A DNA stretch of 64,000 nt from Minwuiaceae bacterium (GCA_028278525.1 JANQEE010000050.1:1-64000); one strand, 5' to 3'. Shown: positions 45,704 through 55,774, counted from the first letter of the stretch. Made by a program: numbers and translations. The notes: generated by a model not told the origin, from the sequence alone.

Positions 45704-47266
45704 GTGCTGCGGGCCGTCCGACATATCCGCCGCCTGATCGGCATCGCCCGCACGCTGGCGCGGCACGACGCGCTGTTCCCGTTGGCGATGCTGGAAGCGC
45801 CGTCGCCCGTGATCGTGCTGGTCAAACTGTTCGCCGGGCGGGTTCAGCCGCAGCCGGGCAAGCGCCCGGGCCAACGCCTGGCCGCAGCCTTGCACGAACT
45901 CGGGCCCAGCTTCATCAAGCTTGGCCAGGCGCTTTCCGTACGCGCCGACCTGGTCGGCGACGAGATGGCCAACGACCTGGGCGAATTGCGCGACAAGCTG
46001 CCGGCTTTTCCCGGCGCGGCGGCGCGGTCGACCATTGCCGCCGAGCTTGGCAAATCGATGGACGCGCTGTTCGACAGTTTCGAGGACAACCCGGTCGCGG
46101 CGGCATCCATCGCACAGGTGCATTTCGCCGTGACCGCGGGCGACGAAGAGCCGGGCGAGACCGTCGCCGTCAAAGTCCTGCGGCCCGGCATCGAAGCGGC
46201 ATTCCAGCGGGACCTGGATCTTTTTTTCTGGCTGGCGCGCTTGGCCGAACGGGCTGAGCCGAAGCTGCGCCGGCTGCGCCCGGTCGACGTGGTGGCGACC
46301 TTGCAGGAGTCCGTTTCGGTCGAGATGGATCTGCGGCTGGAGGCGGCGGCCGCCTCCGAACTGGCCGAGCATTTCGCCGAGGACGAGAGCTTCCATGTGC
46401 CGGCAGTGGATTGGACGCGGACCGCCAAGCGGGTGCTGACCCTGGAGCGGGTGTCCGGCATCCCGATCGGCGACAAAGACGCATTGATAGAGGCCGGGCA
46501 CGATCCGAAAGTCGTCGGCGCCAGCGTCATCGAGACCTTCCTGAAGCAGGCGCTGCGGGACGGCTTTTTCCATGCCGACATGCATCAGGGCAACCTGTTC
46601 ATCGGCGAGGACGGCAAACTGATCGCGGTCGATTTCGGCATCATGGGGCGGCTCGACCAGCAGACGCGGCTGTTCCTGGCCGAAATGCTGATGGCGTTCC
46701 TGACCGGCGACTACAAGCGCGCGGCCGAAGTCCATTTCGAGGCCGGCTACGTGCCGGCCGACAAATCGGTCGACGCCTTCGCCCAGGCCTGCCGGTCGAT
46801 CGGCGAGCCGATCCTGGACAGGCCGGTCAGCGAAATCTCCATCGGCCGCCTGCTGGCCCAGCTATTCCAGGTGACCGAGACCTTCGCCATGCAGACCCAA
46901 CCGCAATTGCTGCTGTTACAGAAGACCATGGTGACGGCGGAGGGCGTGGCCCGCGGCCTGGACCCGGAGATCAATTTCTGGTCCGTGGCCAGACCCACCA
47001 TCGAAGCCTGGATGAAGGACAACCTCGGTCCCGAGGCCCGGTTGCGCGACGCGGCGGGCGAGGCGTCGGGACTTGTCAGGCGCCTGCCGGGCCTGGTGGC
47101 CCGGGCCGAGAGCGCCGCGCGGGCCATCGTCGAGGACGGCGTCAAGCTGAGCCCGGAATCCACCCGCCTGCTGGAAAACGACCGGAGCCGGTCGGTGCGC
47201 GGCTGGCAGGTGGCGTTCGGCCTTGCGATTAGTTTGCTGATTGTTGTCCTGTTGTTCAGCGACTGA
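45704..47266 (+). CDS. ubiB: ubiquinone biosynthesis regulatory protein kinase UbiB
   Basis: 520 residues. The atypical kinase (ADCK/ABC1) motifs are all present: FIKLGQALSVRADLVGDEMA (KxGQ), AAASIAQVHFAV (A-rich loop), FFHADMHQGNLF (catalytic loop) and LIAVDFGIMGRLDQQT. Two helices lie at the C-terminus (VAFGLAISLLIVVLLFSD). UbiB supports aerobic ubiquinone synthesis as an ATPase. GTG start, 12 bases after ubiE. Confidence 0.96.
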   Translation: MLRAVRHIRRLIGIARTLARHDALFPLAMLEAPSPVIVLVKLFAGRVQPQPGKRPGQRLAAALHELGPSFIKLGQALSVRADLVGDEMANDLGELRDKLPAFPGAAARSTIAAELGKSMDALFDSFEDNPVAAASIAQVHFAVTAGDEEPGETVAVKVLRPGIEAAFQRDLDLFFWLARLAERAEPKLRRLRPVDVVATLQESVSVEMDLRLEAAAASELAEHFAEDESFHVPAVDWTRTAKRVLTLERVSGIPIGDKDALIEAGHDPKVVGASVIETFLKQALRDGFFHADMHQGNLFIGEDGKLIAVDFGIMGRLDQQTRLFLAEMLMAFLTGDYKRAAEVHFEAGYVPADKSVDAFAQACRSIGEPILDRPVSEISIGRLLAQLFQVTETFAMQTQPQLLLLQKTMVTAEGVARGLDPEINFWSVARPTIEAWMKDNLGPEARLRDAAGEASGLVRRLPGLVARAESAARAIVEDGVKLSPESTRLLENDRSRSVRGWQVAFGLAISLLIVVLLFSD

Positions 47267-47323
47267 GGCCCGATTTTTGGAAACCAGCCATGCGGGACCC
47301 CGCCTTGTTCGGCTGGGAATAAT

Positions 47324-47356
47324 GCTATATTCACACTATTGAGGAGTGAATACAGC
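47324..47356. promoter_or_regulatory. GCTATATTCAC inverted repeat before coaBC
   Basis: GCTATATTCAC at 47324-47334 and GTGAATACAGC at 47346-47356 form an 11-bp inverted repeat with one mismatch and an 11-base spacer. It sits in the 119-base gap between ubiB and coaBC. It could be an operator overlapping the coaBC promoter or a leader hairpin. Confidence 0.35.
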
Positions 47357-47385
47357 TCCTTACCACGGAGCCGCGGGACATCGCC

Positions 47386-48606
47386 ATGTCGTTGGCCGGA
47401 AAGCGTATTTTGCTAATCGTTGGCGGCGGTATCGCCGCCTACAAATGCCTGGAGCTTATCCGACGCCTGCGCGAGCGGGGCGCGGCGGTGCGTTGCATCC
47501 TGACCAAGGCCGGCGCCGAGTTCGTGACGCCGCTGTCGCTGTCGGCGCTGAGCGAGGACAAGGTCTACCAGGACCTGTTCGACCTGACCGCCGAAGCCGA
47601 AATGGGCCACATTCAGCTGTCGCGCGACGCCGACCTGCTGGTCGTGGCGCCGGCAACCGCCGACCTGATGGCCAGGATGGCCGGCGGGCAGGCCAACGAT
47701 TTGGCCAGCACCACGCTGCTGGCGACGGACAAGCCGGTGATGATCGCGCCGGCCATGAACGTCCGCATGTGGGAGCACCCGGCGACGCAACGCAATCTGG
47801 GGCAGTTGCTGGCCGACGGCGTGCTTCAGGTGGGGCCGAACGAGGGCAACATGGCCTGCAACGAGTTCGGCTTCGGACGGATGGCGGAACCGGACGAGAT
47901 TCTGAGCGCCATCGAGAAGCACTTCGACGGCCATGCCGCCACGCGCCCGCTGGACGGGCTGACCGCCCTGGTCACCTCCGGCCCGACGCATGAGGCGATC
48001 GACCCGGTCCGCTACATCGCCAACCGGTCGTCCGGCAAACAGGGCCACGCCATTGCCGCCGCCCTGGCCGATCTGGGCGCCGAAACCGTTCTGGTATCCG
48101 GGCCAAGCAGCGAACCGGACCCCACCGGGGTGCGCCTGGTGCGGGTGGAGAGCGCCCGGGACATGCTCGCCGCCTGCCGCGCCGCCCTGCCGGCGGATAT
48201 CGCGGTTTGCGCGGCGGCGGTCGCCGACTGGCGGGTCGACGGCGCGGCCGGCCAGAAGATCAAAAAGCGGAACGGCGCGCCGCCGGCGCTGAGCTTCGCG
48301 GAGAACCCGGACATCCTGAAAACCATGTCGCGCCTGCGCAAAGACCGCCCGAAGCTGGTGGTCGGCTTCGCGGCGGAGACCGAGGACCTGATCGAGAACG
48401 CCCGCGCCAAACGCGACCGCAAGGGCTGCGACTGGATCGTGGCCAACGATGTGTCGCCGGATACCGGCACGTTCGGCGGCGACAACAACCGGGTCCACCT
48501 GGTGACCGGCGACACGGTCGAAGACTGGCCGAAAATGAGCAAAAACGAGGTCGCGGACCGGTTGGCGAACCGGATCGCCGGCCATTTCGCCGACGCCGCC
48601 GAATAG
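47386..48606 (+). CDS. coaBC: bifunctional phosphopantothenoylcysteine decarboxylase / synthetase
   Basis: 406 residues. The CoaC half has [20 protein letters not shown], the PxMNxxMW motif [15 protein letters not shown] and the Cys lid [13 protein letters not shown]. The CoaB half begins [20 protein letters not shown] and [20 protein letters not shown]. It makes phosphopantothenoylcysteine and decarboxylates it to phosphopantetheine for coenzyme A. It is followed 17 bases later by dut, as in many bacteria. Confidence 0.96.
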   Translation: MSLAGKRILLIVGGGIAAYKCLELIRRLRERGAAVRCILTKAGAEFVTPLSLSALSEDKVYQDLFDLTAEAEMGHIQLSRDADLLVVAPATADLMARMAGGQANDLASTTLLATDKPVMIAPAMNVRMWEHPATQRNLGQLLADGVLQVGPNEGNMACNEFGFGRMAEPDEILSAIEKHFDGHAATRPLDGLTALVTSGPTHEAIDPVRYIANRSSGKQGHAIAAALADLGAETVLVSGPSSEPDPTGVRLVRVESARDMLAACRAALPADIAVCAAAVADWRVDGAAGQKIKKRNGAPPALSFAENPDILKTMSRLRKDRPKLVVGFAAETEDLIENARAKRDRKGCDWIVANDVSPDTGTFGGDNNRVHLVTGDTVEDWPKMSKNEVADRLANRIAGHFADAAE

Positions 48607-48623
48607 GGAGTGCAACAAGAGGC

Positions 48624-49094
48624 ATGGTGACAGTCGAGATCAAGCGTTTAGCCCATGGCGAAGGTTTACCGCTGCCGTCCTACGAGACGCCACTGAGCGC
48701 CGGCATGGATATTCCGGCCGCAGTATCGGAAGACGTGGTGGTCAAGCCGGGCGAGCGGGTGCTGATCCCCTCCGGCTTCGCCATCGCCCTGCCGAGCGGC
48801 TACGAGGCGCAAATACGCCCGCGGTCCGGCCTGGCGCTGAAGCAGGGCGTCACGCTGCTGAACACGCCCGGCACCATCGACGCTGATTATCGCGGCGAAG
48901 TCGGCGTGATCATGATCAATCTGGGCCAGAACGACTTCACCGTCACGCGCGGCCTTCGCATCGCGCAGATGGTTATCGCGCCCGTCTCCCAGGCCCAGTT
49001 GAACGAGGTTGCCGAGCTGCCGAAGACGGTGCGTGGCGACGGCGGGTTCGGGTCGACCGGGCTGAACGCCGACAGCCGCGAGACGCGGGCCTGA
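48624..49094 (+). CDS. dut: dUTP diphosphatase
   Basis: 156 residues. All dUTPase motifs are present: [39 protein letters not shown], and the C-terminal [10 protein letters not shown] that closes over the substrate. It hydrolyses dUTP to dUMP as a trimer. The ATG at 48624 is the first with the family N-terminus ([17 protein letters not shown]). Confidence 0.97.
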   Translation: MVTVEIKRLAHGEGLPLPSYETPLSAGMDIPAAVSEDVVVKPGERVLIPSGFAIALPSGYEAQIRPRSGLALKQGVTLLNTPGTIDADYRGEVGVIMINLGQNDFTVTRGLRIAQMVIAPVSQAQLNEVAELPKTVRGDGGFGSTGLNADSRETRA

Positions 49095-49097
49095 GCC

Positions 49098-49547
49098 GTG
49101 CTGCAACTGCCGCGGAAAATGCTGTTCGCGCTTGAGGCGGTCGTCGATATCGCCTTCAACGCCCGGCCCGACCCGGTGCAATCCAAGGAAATCAGCGAGC
49201 GGCAGGGCATCCCGCCGCGCTATCTGGAACAGGTGATGCAGCACCTGGTGCGGGCCGGCATCCTGAAAGGCGTGCGCGGCCCGCGCGGCGGCTACACCCT
49301 GGCGCGGGAGCGGCGGCGGATCAGCGCGGGCGAGGTGATCCGCATCATCGCGGCAATAGACGAGCACGACGACGACGATGCGCGGGGATCCTATCTCGGC
49401 CGCAACGTGGTACAGCCGCTTTGGCAGGATGCCCAGGCGGCGGCCATGGCCGAGCTTGACGCGGTAACGCTGGAAGAACTCTGCCGACGCGCCAATCGGC
49501 AGGGCGCCGACAACAATGCGGACAACAGAACCGACTTCAACATCTAG
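49098..49547 (+). CDS. Rrf2-family transcriptional regulator (CymR-like)
   Basis: 149 residues. The winged helix has [20 protein letters not shown] then [20 protein letters not shown], the Rrf2 signature. The three cysteines that hold the Fe-S cluster in IscR/NsrR are absent, so it is of the CymR type that works with cysteine synthase. cysK begins 26 bases downstream, which supports regulation of cysteine metabolism. GTG start three bases after dut. Confidence 0.85.
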   Translation: MLQLPRKMLFALEAVVDIAFNARPDPVQSKEISERQGIPPRYLEQVMQHLVRAGILKGVRGPRGGYTLARERRRISAGEVIRIIAAIDEHDDDDARGSYLGRNVVQPLWQDAQAAAMAELDAVTLEELCRRANRQGADNNADNRTDFNI

Positions 49548-49573
49548 CAGTAACCAAGAGTGAGCCGGACGCC

Positions 49574-50566
49574 ATGACAGCAAGCGTATCCTCTTCAGCC
49601 GCCGCGGATCCGGCCCATCGGGCGGAGCCGCGCGGCCGCATTTACGACTCGATCGTCGATACCATCGGCGGCACCCCGCTGGTGCGGCTGAAACGGATCG
49701 CGGCCGAACACGGCGTCGAGGCGGAGATCCTGGCGAAACTGGAATTCTTCAACCCGCTTGCGAGCGTGAAAGACCGGATCGGCGTCGCGATGATCGAGGC
49801 GATGGAGGAGAACGGCGCGGTCGGCCCGGACAGCGTGATCGTGGAGCCGACATCCGGCAATACCGGCATCGCGCTGGCGTTCGTCTGCGCCGCCAAGGGC
49901 TACCGGCTGATCCTGGTGATGCCGGAAAGCATGTCGATCGAACGCCGCAAGATGCTGAAACTGTTGGGCGCCGAACTGGTCCTCACCCCGGCCGATAAAG
50001 GCATGAAAGGCGCGCTGGCGCGGGCTGATCAGCTGTTAAGCGAAGTGCCCGGCGCGGTCATGCCGCAACAGTTCGAGAATCCGGCCAATCCCGCCATTCA
50101 CCGCGTCACGACGGCGGAGGAGATCTGGGCCGACACCGACGGCCGGGTGGACGCCGTCATCTCTGGCGTCGGCACCGGCGGCACTATAACCGGGCTGGGT
50201 CAGGTGCTGAAGGCGCGCAACGCGGAAATCAAGATCATCGCCGTCGAACCGGAAGACAGTCCCGTGCTGTCCGGCGGTACGCCGGGGCCGCATAAGATCC
50301 AGGGGATCGGCGCGGGGTTCGTGCCCGGTATCCTGGACCGGGAGGTGATCGACGAAGTGCTGACGATCGGCAACGAGACCGCCTTCGAAACGGCGCGGCA
50401 GGTCGCCAAGACCGACGGCTTCCCGGTCGGCATATCCTCCGGCGCCGCGGTGGCCGCGGCCCTGGAAGTCGCCGACCGACCGGCCATGAAAGGCAAGCGG
50501 ATCGTGGTCATCGTGCCGTCCTTCGCCGAGCGGTACCTGACCACCGCCTTGTTCGAAGGTCTTTGA
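49574..50566 (+). CDS. cysK: cysteine synthase A
   Basis: 330 residues. The PLP lysine is in [15 protein letters not shown] (about residue 64). The substrate loop is [13 protein letters not shown], the phosphate loop [13 protein letters not shown] and the C-terminal region [15 protein letters not shown]. It makes cysteine from O-acetylserine and sulfide. It follows the Rrf2 gene and precedes the MoeB-like gene. Confidence 0.95.
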   Translation: MTASVSSSAAADPAHRAEPRGRIYDSIVDTIGGTPLVRLKRIAAEHGVEAEILAKLEFFNPLASVKDRIGVAMIEAMEENGAVGPDSVIVEPTSGNTGIALAFVCAAKGYRLILVMPESMSIERRKMLKLLGAELVLTPADKGMKGALARADQLLSEVPGAVMPQQFENPANPAIHRVTTAEEIWADTDGRVDAVISGVGTGGTITGLGQVLKARNAEIKIIAVEPEDSPVLSGGTPGPHKIQGIGAGFVPGILDREVIDEVLTIGNETAFETARQVAKTDGFPVGISSGAAVAAALEVADRPAMKGKRIVVIVPSFAERYLTTALFEGL

Positions 50567-50582
50567 GCGTTAAGTCCCGATC

Positions 50583-51377
50583 ATGGAACTCACGGACGAG
50601 CAGATCGACCGCTACGCCCGCCACATCGTCCTGAAAGAAGTCGGTGGCGCCGGCCAACAGCGGCTGTTGAAATCCAAGGTTCTGGTGATCGGCGCCGGCG
50701 GCCTGGGCTCGCCGATGTTGATGTATCTGGCCGCCGCCGGCGTGGGCACCATCGGCGTCGTCGACGACGACGTGGTGTCGCTTTCCAACCTGCAGCGTCA
50801 GATCGCCCATGTCAGCGAGCGGGTCGGCCAGCACAAGACGGAGAGCGCCGCCGCGACCGTAGCCGCGCTAAACCCGGACGTGCAGGTGATCGCCCATCCG
50901 GTCCGGCTTGATGCCGACAACGCGATGGAATTAATCGCGGGCTACGACCTTGTCGCCGACGGCAGCGACAATTTCGCAACCCGCTTCCTGGTCAACGACG
51001 CCTGCTACCTGTCGGGCACGACCTTGGTGTCCGGCGCGATTCTGCGTTTCGACGGCCAGCTTGCGACCTACAAGGCGCATCTGCCCGGCGACAATCCCTG
51101 CTATCGCTGCCTGTTCGGCAAACCGCCGCCGGAAGAGGTCGGCGGCACCTGTTCCCAGGACGGCGTGCTCGGCGCGCTGGCCGGCACCATGGGATCGATG
51201 CAGGCGGTCGAGGTGCTGAAGGAGTTGATGGACATCGGCGAATCCATGTCCGGCAAACTGCTGATCTACGATGCGCTGGACGCGACCTTCCGCAAGGTCC
51301 GCGTCCGCCGCGATCCCGGCTGCCCCCTCTGCGGCCCGCAGGCGACGATCAAAGACCTGTCCGGACACCCGCGTTAG
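50583..51377 (+). CDS. moeB: HesA/MoeB/ThiF family adenylyltransferase
   Basis: 264 residues. The nucleotide site is VLVIGAGGLGSPMLMYLAAA, followed by DDDVVSLSNLQRQIAH, the Arg/Asp motif of E1-like enzymes. Zinc cysteines are in CYRCLFGK and CPLCGP, and the family Cys is in GGTCSQDGVLGALAG. It activates a ubiquitin-like sulfur carrier such as MoaD or ThiS; MoaD genes are not nearby. It is 16 bases after cysK. Confidence 0.88.
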   Translation: MELTDEQIDRYARHIVLKEVGGAGQQRLLKSKVLVIGAGGLGSPMLMYLAAAGVGTIGVVDDDVVSLSNLQRQIAHVSERVGQHKTESAAATVAALNPDVQVIAHPVRLDADNAMELIAGYDLVADGSDNFATRFLVNDACYLSGTTLVSGAILRFDGQLATYKAHLPGDNPCYRCLFGKPPPEEVGGTCSQDGVLGALAGTMGSMQAVEVLKELMDIGESMSGKLLIYDALDATFRKVRVRRDPGCPLCGPQATIKDLSGHPR

Positions 51378-51414
51378 CGCGGGATTCCTTAATCTGCAGC
51401 CGGGCCGGCCGGGC

Positions 51415-51436
51415 CGGTTTCGCGGAGGCGAAACCG
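51415..51436. terminator. hairpin between convergent moeB and dehydrogenase genes
   Basis: A perfect 9-bp stem CGGTTTCGC / GCGAAACCG with loop GGAG lies between the two convergent genes. No U tract follows in either direction, so termination activity is uncertain. Confidence 0.4.
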
Positions 51437-51443
51437 AAACCGC

Positions 51444-52430
51444 TTAAAAAGAATCCGGCAGAATGCGGTCCGGCGGGGTGTGGCCGTCGACGAAGGTCTT
51501 GATGTTGATCAGCACCTTTTCGCCCATGTCGATCCGGCCTTCGATGGTCGACGAGCCCATATGCGGCAGCAACACGACGTTCTGCTGTTCCATCAGCTTC
51601 GGGTTTACCGCCGGCTCGTGCTCGAATACGTCCAGGCCGCAGCCGGCGAGTTCGCCGTTCGCGATCATGCGGGTCAGCGCGTTCTCGTCGATCACCTCGC
51701 CGCGCGACGTGTTGACGATGTAGGAATGCGGCTGCAGCAGCTTCAGCCGCCGCGCCGAGAGCAGGTGGTAGGTCGCCGGCGTATGCGGGCAGTTGACCGA
51801 AATGATGTCCATCCGCGCCAGCATCTGGTCGAGGCTTTCCCAATAGGTCGCCTCCAACTCGTCCTCCAGCGCCTGGGCGACGCGGCGGCGGTTGTGGTAA
51901 TGGATCGACAGGCCGAACGCCCGGGCCCGGCTGGCCACCGCGCTGCCGATGCGGCCCATGCCGATGATGCCGAGCCGCTTGCCCCAGATTCTGTGACCCA
52001 GCATGTGGGTCGGCGACCAGCCCTTCCATTCGCCGCTGCGCAACAGATGCTCGCCTTCGGTCAGCCGCCGCGGCACCGCCAGGATCAGCGCCATGGTCAT
52101 ATCGGCGGTGTCCTCGGTCAGTACGCCCGGCGTGTTGGTCGCGGTGATGCCGCGCTGCCGCGCCGCCGCAAGGTCGATATGGTCGACACCGGTGCCGAAA
52201 CTGGCGATCAGACGCAGATTCGGATTGGCGTGGGACAGAATTCCCGCATCGATTCGGTCCGTCACCGTCGGCACAAGCACGTCGGCGACCTTCACGGCCT
52301 CGATCAGCTCCGCCTTCGTCATCGGTTTATCGTCGACATTCAGGCGGGTGTCGAACAGCTCCATCATCCGGGTCTCTATGACGTCCGGCAGCTTGCGCGT
52401 GACGATAACGAGCGGCTTTTTCTGCGGCAT
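51444..52430 (-). CDS. D-isomer-specific 2-hydroxyacid dehydrogenase
   Basis: 328 residues from the ATG at 52430. The NAD(P) fold is LGIIGMGRIGSAVASRARAF. The catalytic Arg is in SFGTGVDHIDLAAAR with the cofactor region, or more exactly the Arg of NTSRGEVIDENAL; the catalytic His is in LLPHMGSSTIEGR and the Glu in DVFEHEPAVNP. Likely a glyoxylate/hydroxypyruvate reductase (GyaR type). It ends 67 bases after moeB, converging on it. Confidence 0.9.
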   Translation of the reverse strand: MPQKKPLVIVTRKLPDVIETRMMELFDTRLNVDDKPMTKAELIEAVKVADVLVPTVTDRIDAGILSHANPNLRLIASFGTGVDHIDLAAARQRGITATNTPGVLTEDTADMTMALILAVPRRLTEGEHLLRSGEWKGWSPTHMLGHRIWGKRLGIIGMGRIGSAVASRARAFGLSIHYHNRRRVAQALEDELEATYWESLDQMLARMDIISVNCPHTPATYHLLSARRLKLLQPHSYIVNTSRGEVIDENALTRMIANGELAGCGLDVFEHEPAVNPKLMEQQNVVLLPHMGSSTIEGRIDMGEKVLINIKTFVDGHTPPDRILPDSF

Positions 52431-52612
52431 TCTGCTTGGACCCTGCACCGGACGGTTATGGATTTCGGCTGTTTAAGGCCGTTCACGGCATGTCTAGCAG
52501 ATCGCGTTTGGCGAGACAAATAGCGGCTTTGACGCATGCGAGCAGCCTTGACCCGCCCGGCCGCGGCTTGGCATAACCGAACGGTTGAGCCGGCCCGGTC
52601 GCCGGCGCGGCA

Positions 52613-53143
52613 ATGCTCTCGCAGGCGTTTAAAGCAGGTTCTCCAACCTTGATCTGGCGCGGATTGATAGGGACGACCCTGGCCCTTGCCATTGCGGCGG
52701 CCGCCGGGCCGGCGGTGGCGCAGGCCAAGAAATCCGGCCTGCCGATCCCCCGCTTCGTGTCGCTCGGCTCCGGAGAGGTCAATGTCAGAACCGGTCCTGG
52801 CAAGCGCTATCCCGTGAGCTGGACGTTCGTCCGCAAAGGCCTGCCGGTCATGGTGGTCGACGAGTTCGAGCACTGGCGGCGGGTCGTCGATTCCGACGGC
52901 GCCGTCGGATGGGTGCACAAGGCGCTGCTGTCCGGGCGCCGCACGGCCCTGGTCAGCGGCGCGACCAGGCCTTTGTTTCGCGAACCCAACCCGGCCTCCA
53001 GCGCCCTTCTGCTGGCCGAGGAAAACGTGCAGGGCCGGCTGTTACGCTGCGAGCCCAATTGGTGCGAGATCGAGATCGACGACCGGCGCGGCTGGATGCA
53101 GCGCGACCACTTCTTCGGCGTGCTGAAGGACGAGGTTTTTTAG
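52613..53143 (+). CDS. SH3-domain periplasmic protein
   Basis: 176 residues with an N-terminal signal peptide (about 36 residues, ALAIAAAAGPAVAQA). Two bacterial SH3 modules follow: SLGSGEVNVRTGPGKRYPVS to DGAVGWVHKALLSG and RPLFREPNPASSALLLAEE to RRGWMQRDHFFGVL. The pair WVHK/WMQR ends each module. It probably binds peptidoglycan or a periplasmic partner. The gene stands alone and converges on the DUF3501 gene across the third long hairpin. Confidence 0.8.
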   Translation: MLSQAFKAGSPTLIWRGLIGTTLALAIAAAAGPAVAQAKKSGLPIPRFVSLGSGEVNVRTGPGKRYPVSWTFVRKGLPVMVVDEFEHWRRVVDSDGAVGWVHKALLSGRRTALVSGATRPLFREPNPASSALLLAEENVQGRLLRCEPNWCEIEIDDRRGWMQRDHFFGVLKDEVF

Positions 53144-53163
53144 AGATATCAGGCCAAGGCGAA

Positions 53164-53238
53164 GCCGGCCCGCTCCCCCGTCCCAACCACCCATGAGGGT
53201 ACCCTGTACGGGTGGTTGGGACGGGGGAGCGGGCCGGC
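53164..53238. repeat. long intergenic hairpin, copy 3
   Basis: A perfect 29-bp stem (53164-53192 with 53210-53238) shares its arms, GCCGGCCCGCTCCCCCGTCC and the following bases, with copy 1. The 17-base loop again contains GGGTACCC-like sequence (GGGTACCCT). It lies between convergent genes. Confidence 0.9.
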
Positions 53239-53260
53239 CTGGCGGCCATACGGAATCCCC

Positions 53261-53854
53261 TCAATCCAGATCTTCTGCCAACGCAGCCCGCACTTCCTCC
53301 GGCAGAATCGCGATATGTCGGTACTCCGGATGGTCGACCCTTAGCTGGACGTCCGCACCCGCCGTCTTGAACGCCGCCGCCTGCGCGTCGGTCATCGGGA
53401 AGTGCAGGAAGTGCACGCTGGACGTTTTGCCGTCGGCGGTGGTCCGCTCCACGTCCTGTTCAGGCACGGCCGCGATGGAGTCGCCCGCCACCGTGATCGA
53501 GATCTTGTCCTCGATATGGCCGAGCCTGGCCAGTTCGCGGTGGCGGCGCACCTCGTCCGGAATCTCGATCATGAAGGTCGCCACCAATTCGCGGCCCTTC
53601 GGGACCAGCGGATTGTAGGCCTCCAGCTCGTCGGCAACCTGCGCATCGCCGCCGCCCTCGGCCCGCAGCATCTCGTGTACCTGCCACCACATCGTCTCGT
53701 AGTTCTCGAAGTAAAACGTGGTGAACGGCCCGACCGATACGCGGCGGTTGCTTTTCACCGCGCGGATTTCGACGGATTTCGCCGCACGGACGGATTCGAA
53801 TTCCGCCATCGGCATGATGTCGTCGGGGCTGATCTCACGCTTTGCTACGGACAT
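53261..53854 (-). CDS. DUF3501 family protein
   Basis: 197 residues. It begins MSVAKREISPDDIMPMAEFE and has VGPFTTFYFENYETMWWQVH, then ELEAYNPLVPKGRELVATFM, the hallmark of DUF3501. The family co-occurs with a rubrerythrin and a heterodisulfide-reductase-like Fe-S protein; both are the next genes upstream. Function unknown; a role in electron delivery for peroxide reduction is inferred from context. No membrane segment. Confidence 0.85.
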   Translation of the reverse strand: MSVAKREISPDDIMPMAEFESVRAAKSVEIRAVKSNRRVSVGPFTTFYFENYETMWWQVHEMLRAEGGGDAQVADELEAYNPLVPKGRELVATFMIEIPDEVRRHRELARLGHIEDKISITVAGDSIAAVPEQDVERTTADGKTSSVHFLHFPMTDAQAAAFKTAGADVQLRVDHPEYRHIAILPEEVRAALAEDLD

Positions 53855-53883
53855 CGTTCCATTTCCTCGTCTTAGTCGGACCG

Positions 53884-55227
53884 CTATGCCAGGCCGCAGG
53901 CCTTGGCGAACAGCTCGATCGGATGATAGGCGCGGTCGGGCACCTTCGCGTCCTCGCCGGCCAACCGCTCCATGCCCTGCAGAATGTGCATCCCGGCCAG
54001 TGGGCATTCGGAAGCGACATAGGCGTTGCCCGCTTCCATCGCTTTGCGCGCCGGCGGGCGGCCGACTTTGATGGCCACCTCGAAGAACTCTTTCTTCACG
54101 CCCCAGGACCCGCCATGGCCGGAACAACGCTCGATCACGTCCAAGTCGGTATCGGGGATCAGGCGCAGCATTTCCGCCGCCTTCTGGCCGACATTCTGGG
54201 CCCGTGCGTGGCAGGCGAGGTGCAGGCTGACACCGCCGGAAAGGGCGCCGACGCCGTCCGGCAGTCCATGCTTCTGGCCGATCTCGACGACATATTCTGT
54301 AACGTCGTAGGTCGCTTCGGCCAGCCGCTTGACCACCGCGTCGTCCGGCAGCAGCAAAGGCCATTCGAACTTCAGCATCAGCGCGCAGGACGGCGTCAGG
54401 GCGACGACGTCGTAGCCCCGGTCGATCCAGCTTTGCATGTCGGCCGCAACCTTGCGGGCCCGGCCGGCGACGTCTTCCAAATCGCCCTGCTCCAGCTGCG
54501 GCATCCCGCAACAGGTCGGATAGGTGACTTCCGTCTCGACGCCGAGATGGGCGAGGACCCGGCGCGAGGCATCGCCGATCTGGGGATTGTTGTAGTTGAC
54601 GAAGCAGGTGGCGTAGAGCACCGCTTTGCGGCCATGGCCCGGCGCCGCCTGATTGGCCGTGACGCCGTCCGTTTCGGCCTGCTTCTCGAACGTCCTGCTA
54701 TGGAATTCCGGCAATGCGGCTTCATGGTGGATCCCGCATACCTTTTCCATCGCCGGACGGGTGAGGCCGTTGCCGGTTTTCGTGGCCCAGTTCGCCAAGC
54801 CCGAAACCGCACCGGCCAGTTTGCCGTTACGGTCCGTCTCCGCAATCTGCCGGTCGAAGAACCTGGTGCCGTCGCGCTTCGCTTCCGCCGCGCGATGGCG
54901 CAGCATCAGGTGTGGAAAGTCGACCATAAACTCGTGCGGCGGCGTGTAGGGGCAGGTCGCCATGAAGCACATGTCGCAGAGGGTGCAGGCATCCACGACC
55001 GGTTTGAAACCGGCGCTGTCGACCGAATCCAGTTCGCCGGTTTCGGATTCGTCGATCAGGTCGAACAGGCGCGGAAACGAGTCGCAGAGATTGAAGCACA
55101 GCCGGCAGCCGTGACAGACGTCGAAGACGCGCCTGAGCTCTTCGTCGATCTTTTCCGGATCGTAGAAATCCGGATCGTTCCAATTCAATGCATGCCGCAC
55201 CGGCGCGGCAAGGCCCCCTTCGCGCAT
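53884..55227 (-). CDS. heterodisulfide reductase-related Fe-S oxidoreductase
   Basis: 447 residues. Two ferredoxin-type motifs, CHGCRLCFNLCDSFP and CTLCDMCFMATCPYTPP, hold two [4Fe-4S] clusters. Two CCG-type domains follow: YATCFVNYNNPQIGDAS to YPTCCGMPQLEQGD, and HLACHARAQNVGQKA to ERCSGHGGSWG, where CCG is CSG. The layout is that of GlpC/HdrD-like electron carriers. It lies 29 bases before the DUF3501 gene and after the rubrerythrin gene on the same strand, a known triad proposed to pass electrons to rubrerythrin. Confidence 0.88.
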   Translation of the reverse strand: MREGGLAAPVRHALNWNDPDFYDPEKIDEELRRVFDVCHGCRLCFNLCDSFPRLFDLIDESETGELDSVDSAGFKPVVDACTLCDMCFMATCPYTPPHEFMVDFPHLMLRHRAAEAKRDGTRFFDRQIAETDRNGKLAGAVSGLANWATKTGNGLTRPAMEKVCGIHHEAALPEFHSRTFEKQAETDGVTANQAAPGHGRKAVLYATCFVNYNNPQIGDASRRVLAHLGVETEVTYPTCCGMPQLEQGDLEDVAGRARKVAADMQSWIDRGYDVVALTPSCALMLKFEWPLLLPDDAVVKRLAEATYDVTEYVVEIGQKHGLPDGVGALSGGVSLHLACHARAQNVGQKAAEMLRLIPDTDLDVIERCSGHGGSWGVKKEFFEVAIKVGRPPARKAMEAGNAYVASECPLAGMHILQGMERLAGEDAKVPDRAYHPIELFAKACGLA

Positions 55228-55297
55228 TACTCAACCCCTCAACGTGGTCACGCACAAAACGCGCGCAAGTGTTGCAAATTGTCGCGATAAACCAGCG

Positions 55298-55323
55298 CGT
55301 GGGCCGGGCGAACCCGGCCCACG
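55298..55323 (-). terminator. hairpin after the rubrerythrin gene
   Basis: A perfect 11-bp GC-rich stem CGTGGGCCGGG / CCCGGCCCACG closed by a CGAA tetraloop lies 32 bases after the rubrerythrin stop and 71 bases before the Fe-S gene start. No U tract follows, so it could slow or process the transcript to give rubrerythrin more mRNA than the downstream genes. Confidence 0.5.
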
Positions 55324-55354
55324 ACCAACGACTGCCTGTGCCGGCGAAAACCGG

Positions 55355-55774
55355 TCAGCCGAGCGTTTCGAGCGCCTTTTGAAAACGGCCGGCGTGGCTT
55401 TTTTCGGCTTTGGCCAGGGTTTCGAACCAGTCGGCGATCTCGTCGAAGCCCTCTTCCCGGGCGGTCCGCGCCATGCCGGGATACATGTCGGTGTATTCGT
55501 GGGTCTCGCCCGCGATCGCGGCCTTCAGGTTCAGGTCGGTGGTGCCGATCGGTTCCCCGGTCGCCGGATCGCCGGTCTCTTCCAGGAACTTCAGATGGCC
55601 GTGCGCGTGGCCCGTTTCGCCTTCCGCTGTGGAACGGAAAACCGAGCTCACGTCGTTGAAACCTTCCACATCCGCCTTCTGGGCGAAGTAGAGATAGCGG
55701 CGGTTCGCCTGGGATTCGCCAGCAAACGCGTCCTTTAAATTCTGTTCGGTGTTGGTGCCTTTCAAAGCCGGCAT
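55355..55774 (-). CDS. rubrerythrin family protein
   Basis: 139 residues of four-helix ferritin-like fold without a rubredoxin domain. The di-iron ligands are in [42 protein letters not shown] and [14 protein letters not shown]. It reduces hydrogen peroxide with electrons from a partner, here probably the downstream Fe-S protein. The neighbouring irr gene and a TTAGAA half-site at 55882 suggest iron or heme control. Confidence 0.92.
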   Translation of the reverse strand: MPALKGTNTEQNLKDAFAGESQANRRYLYFAQKADVEGFNDVSSVFRSTAEGETGHAHGHLKFLEETGDPATGEPIGTTDLNLKAAIAGETHEYTDMYPGMARTAREEGFDEIADWFETLAKAEKSHAGRFQKALETLG

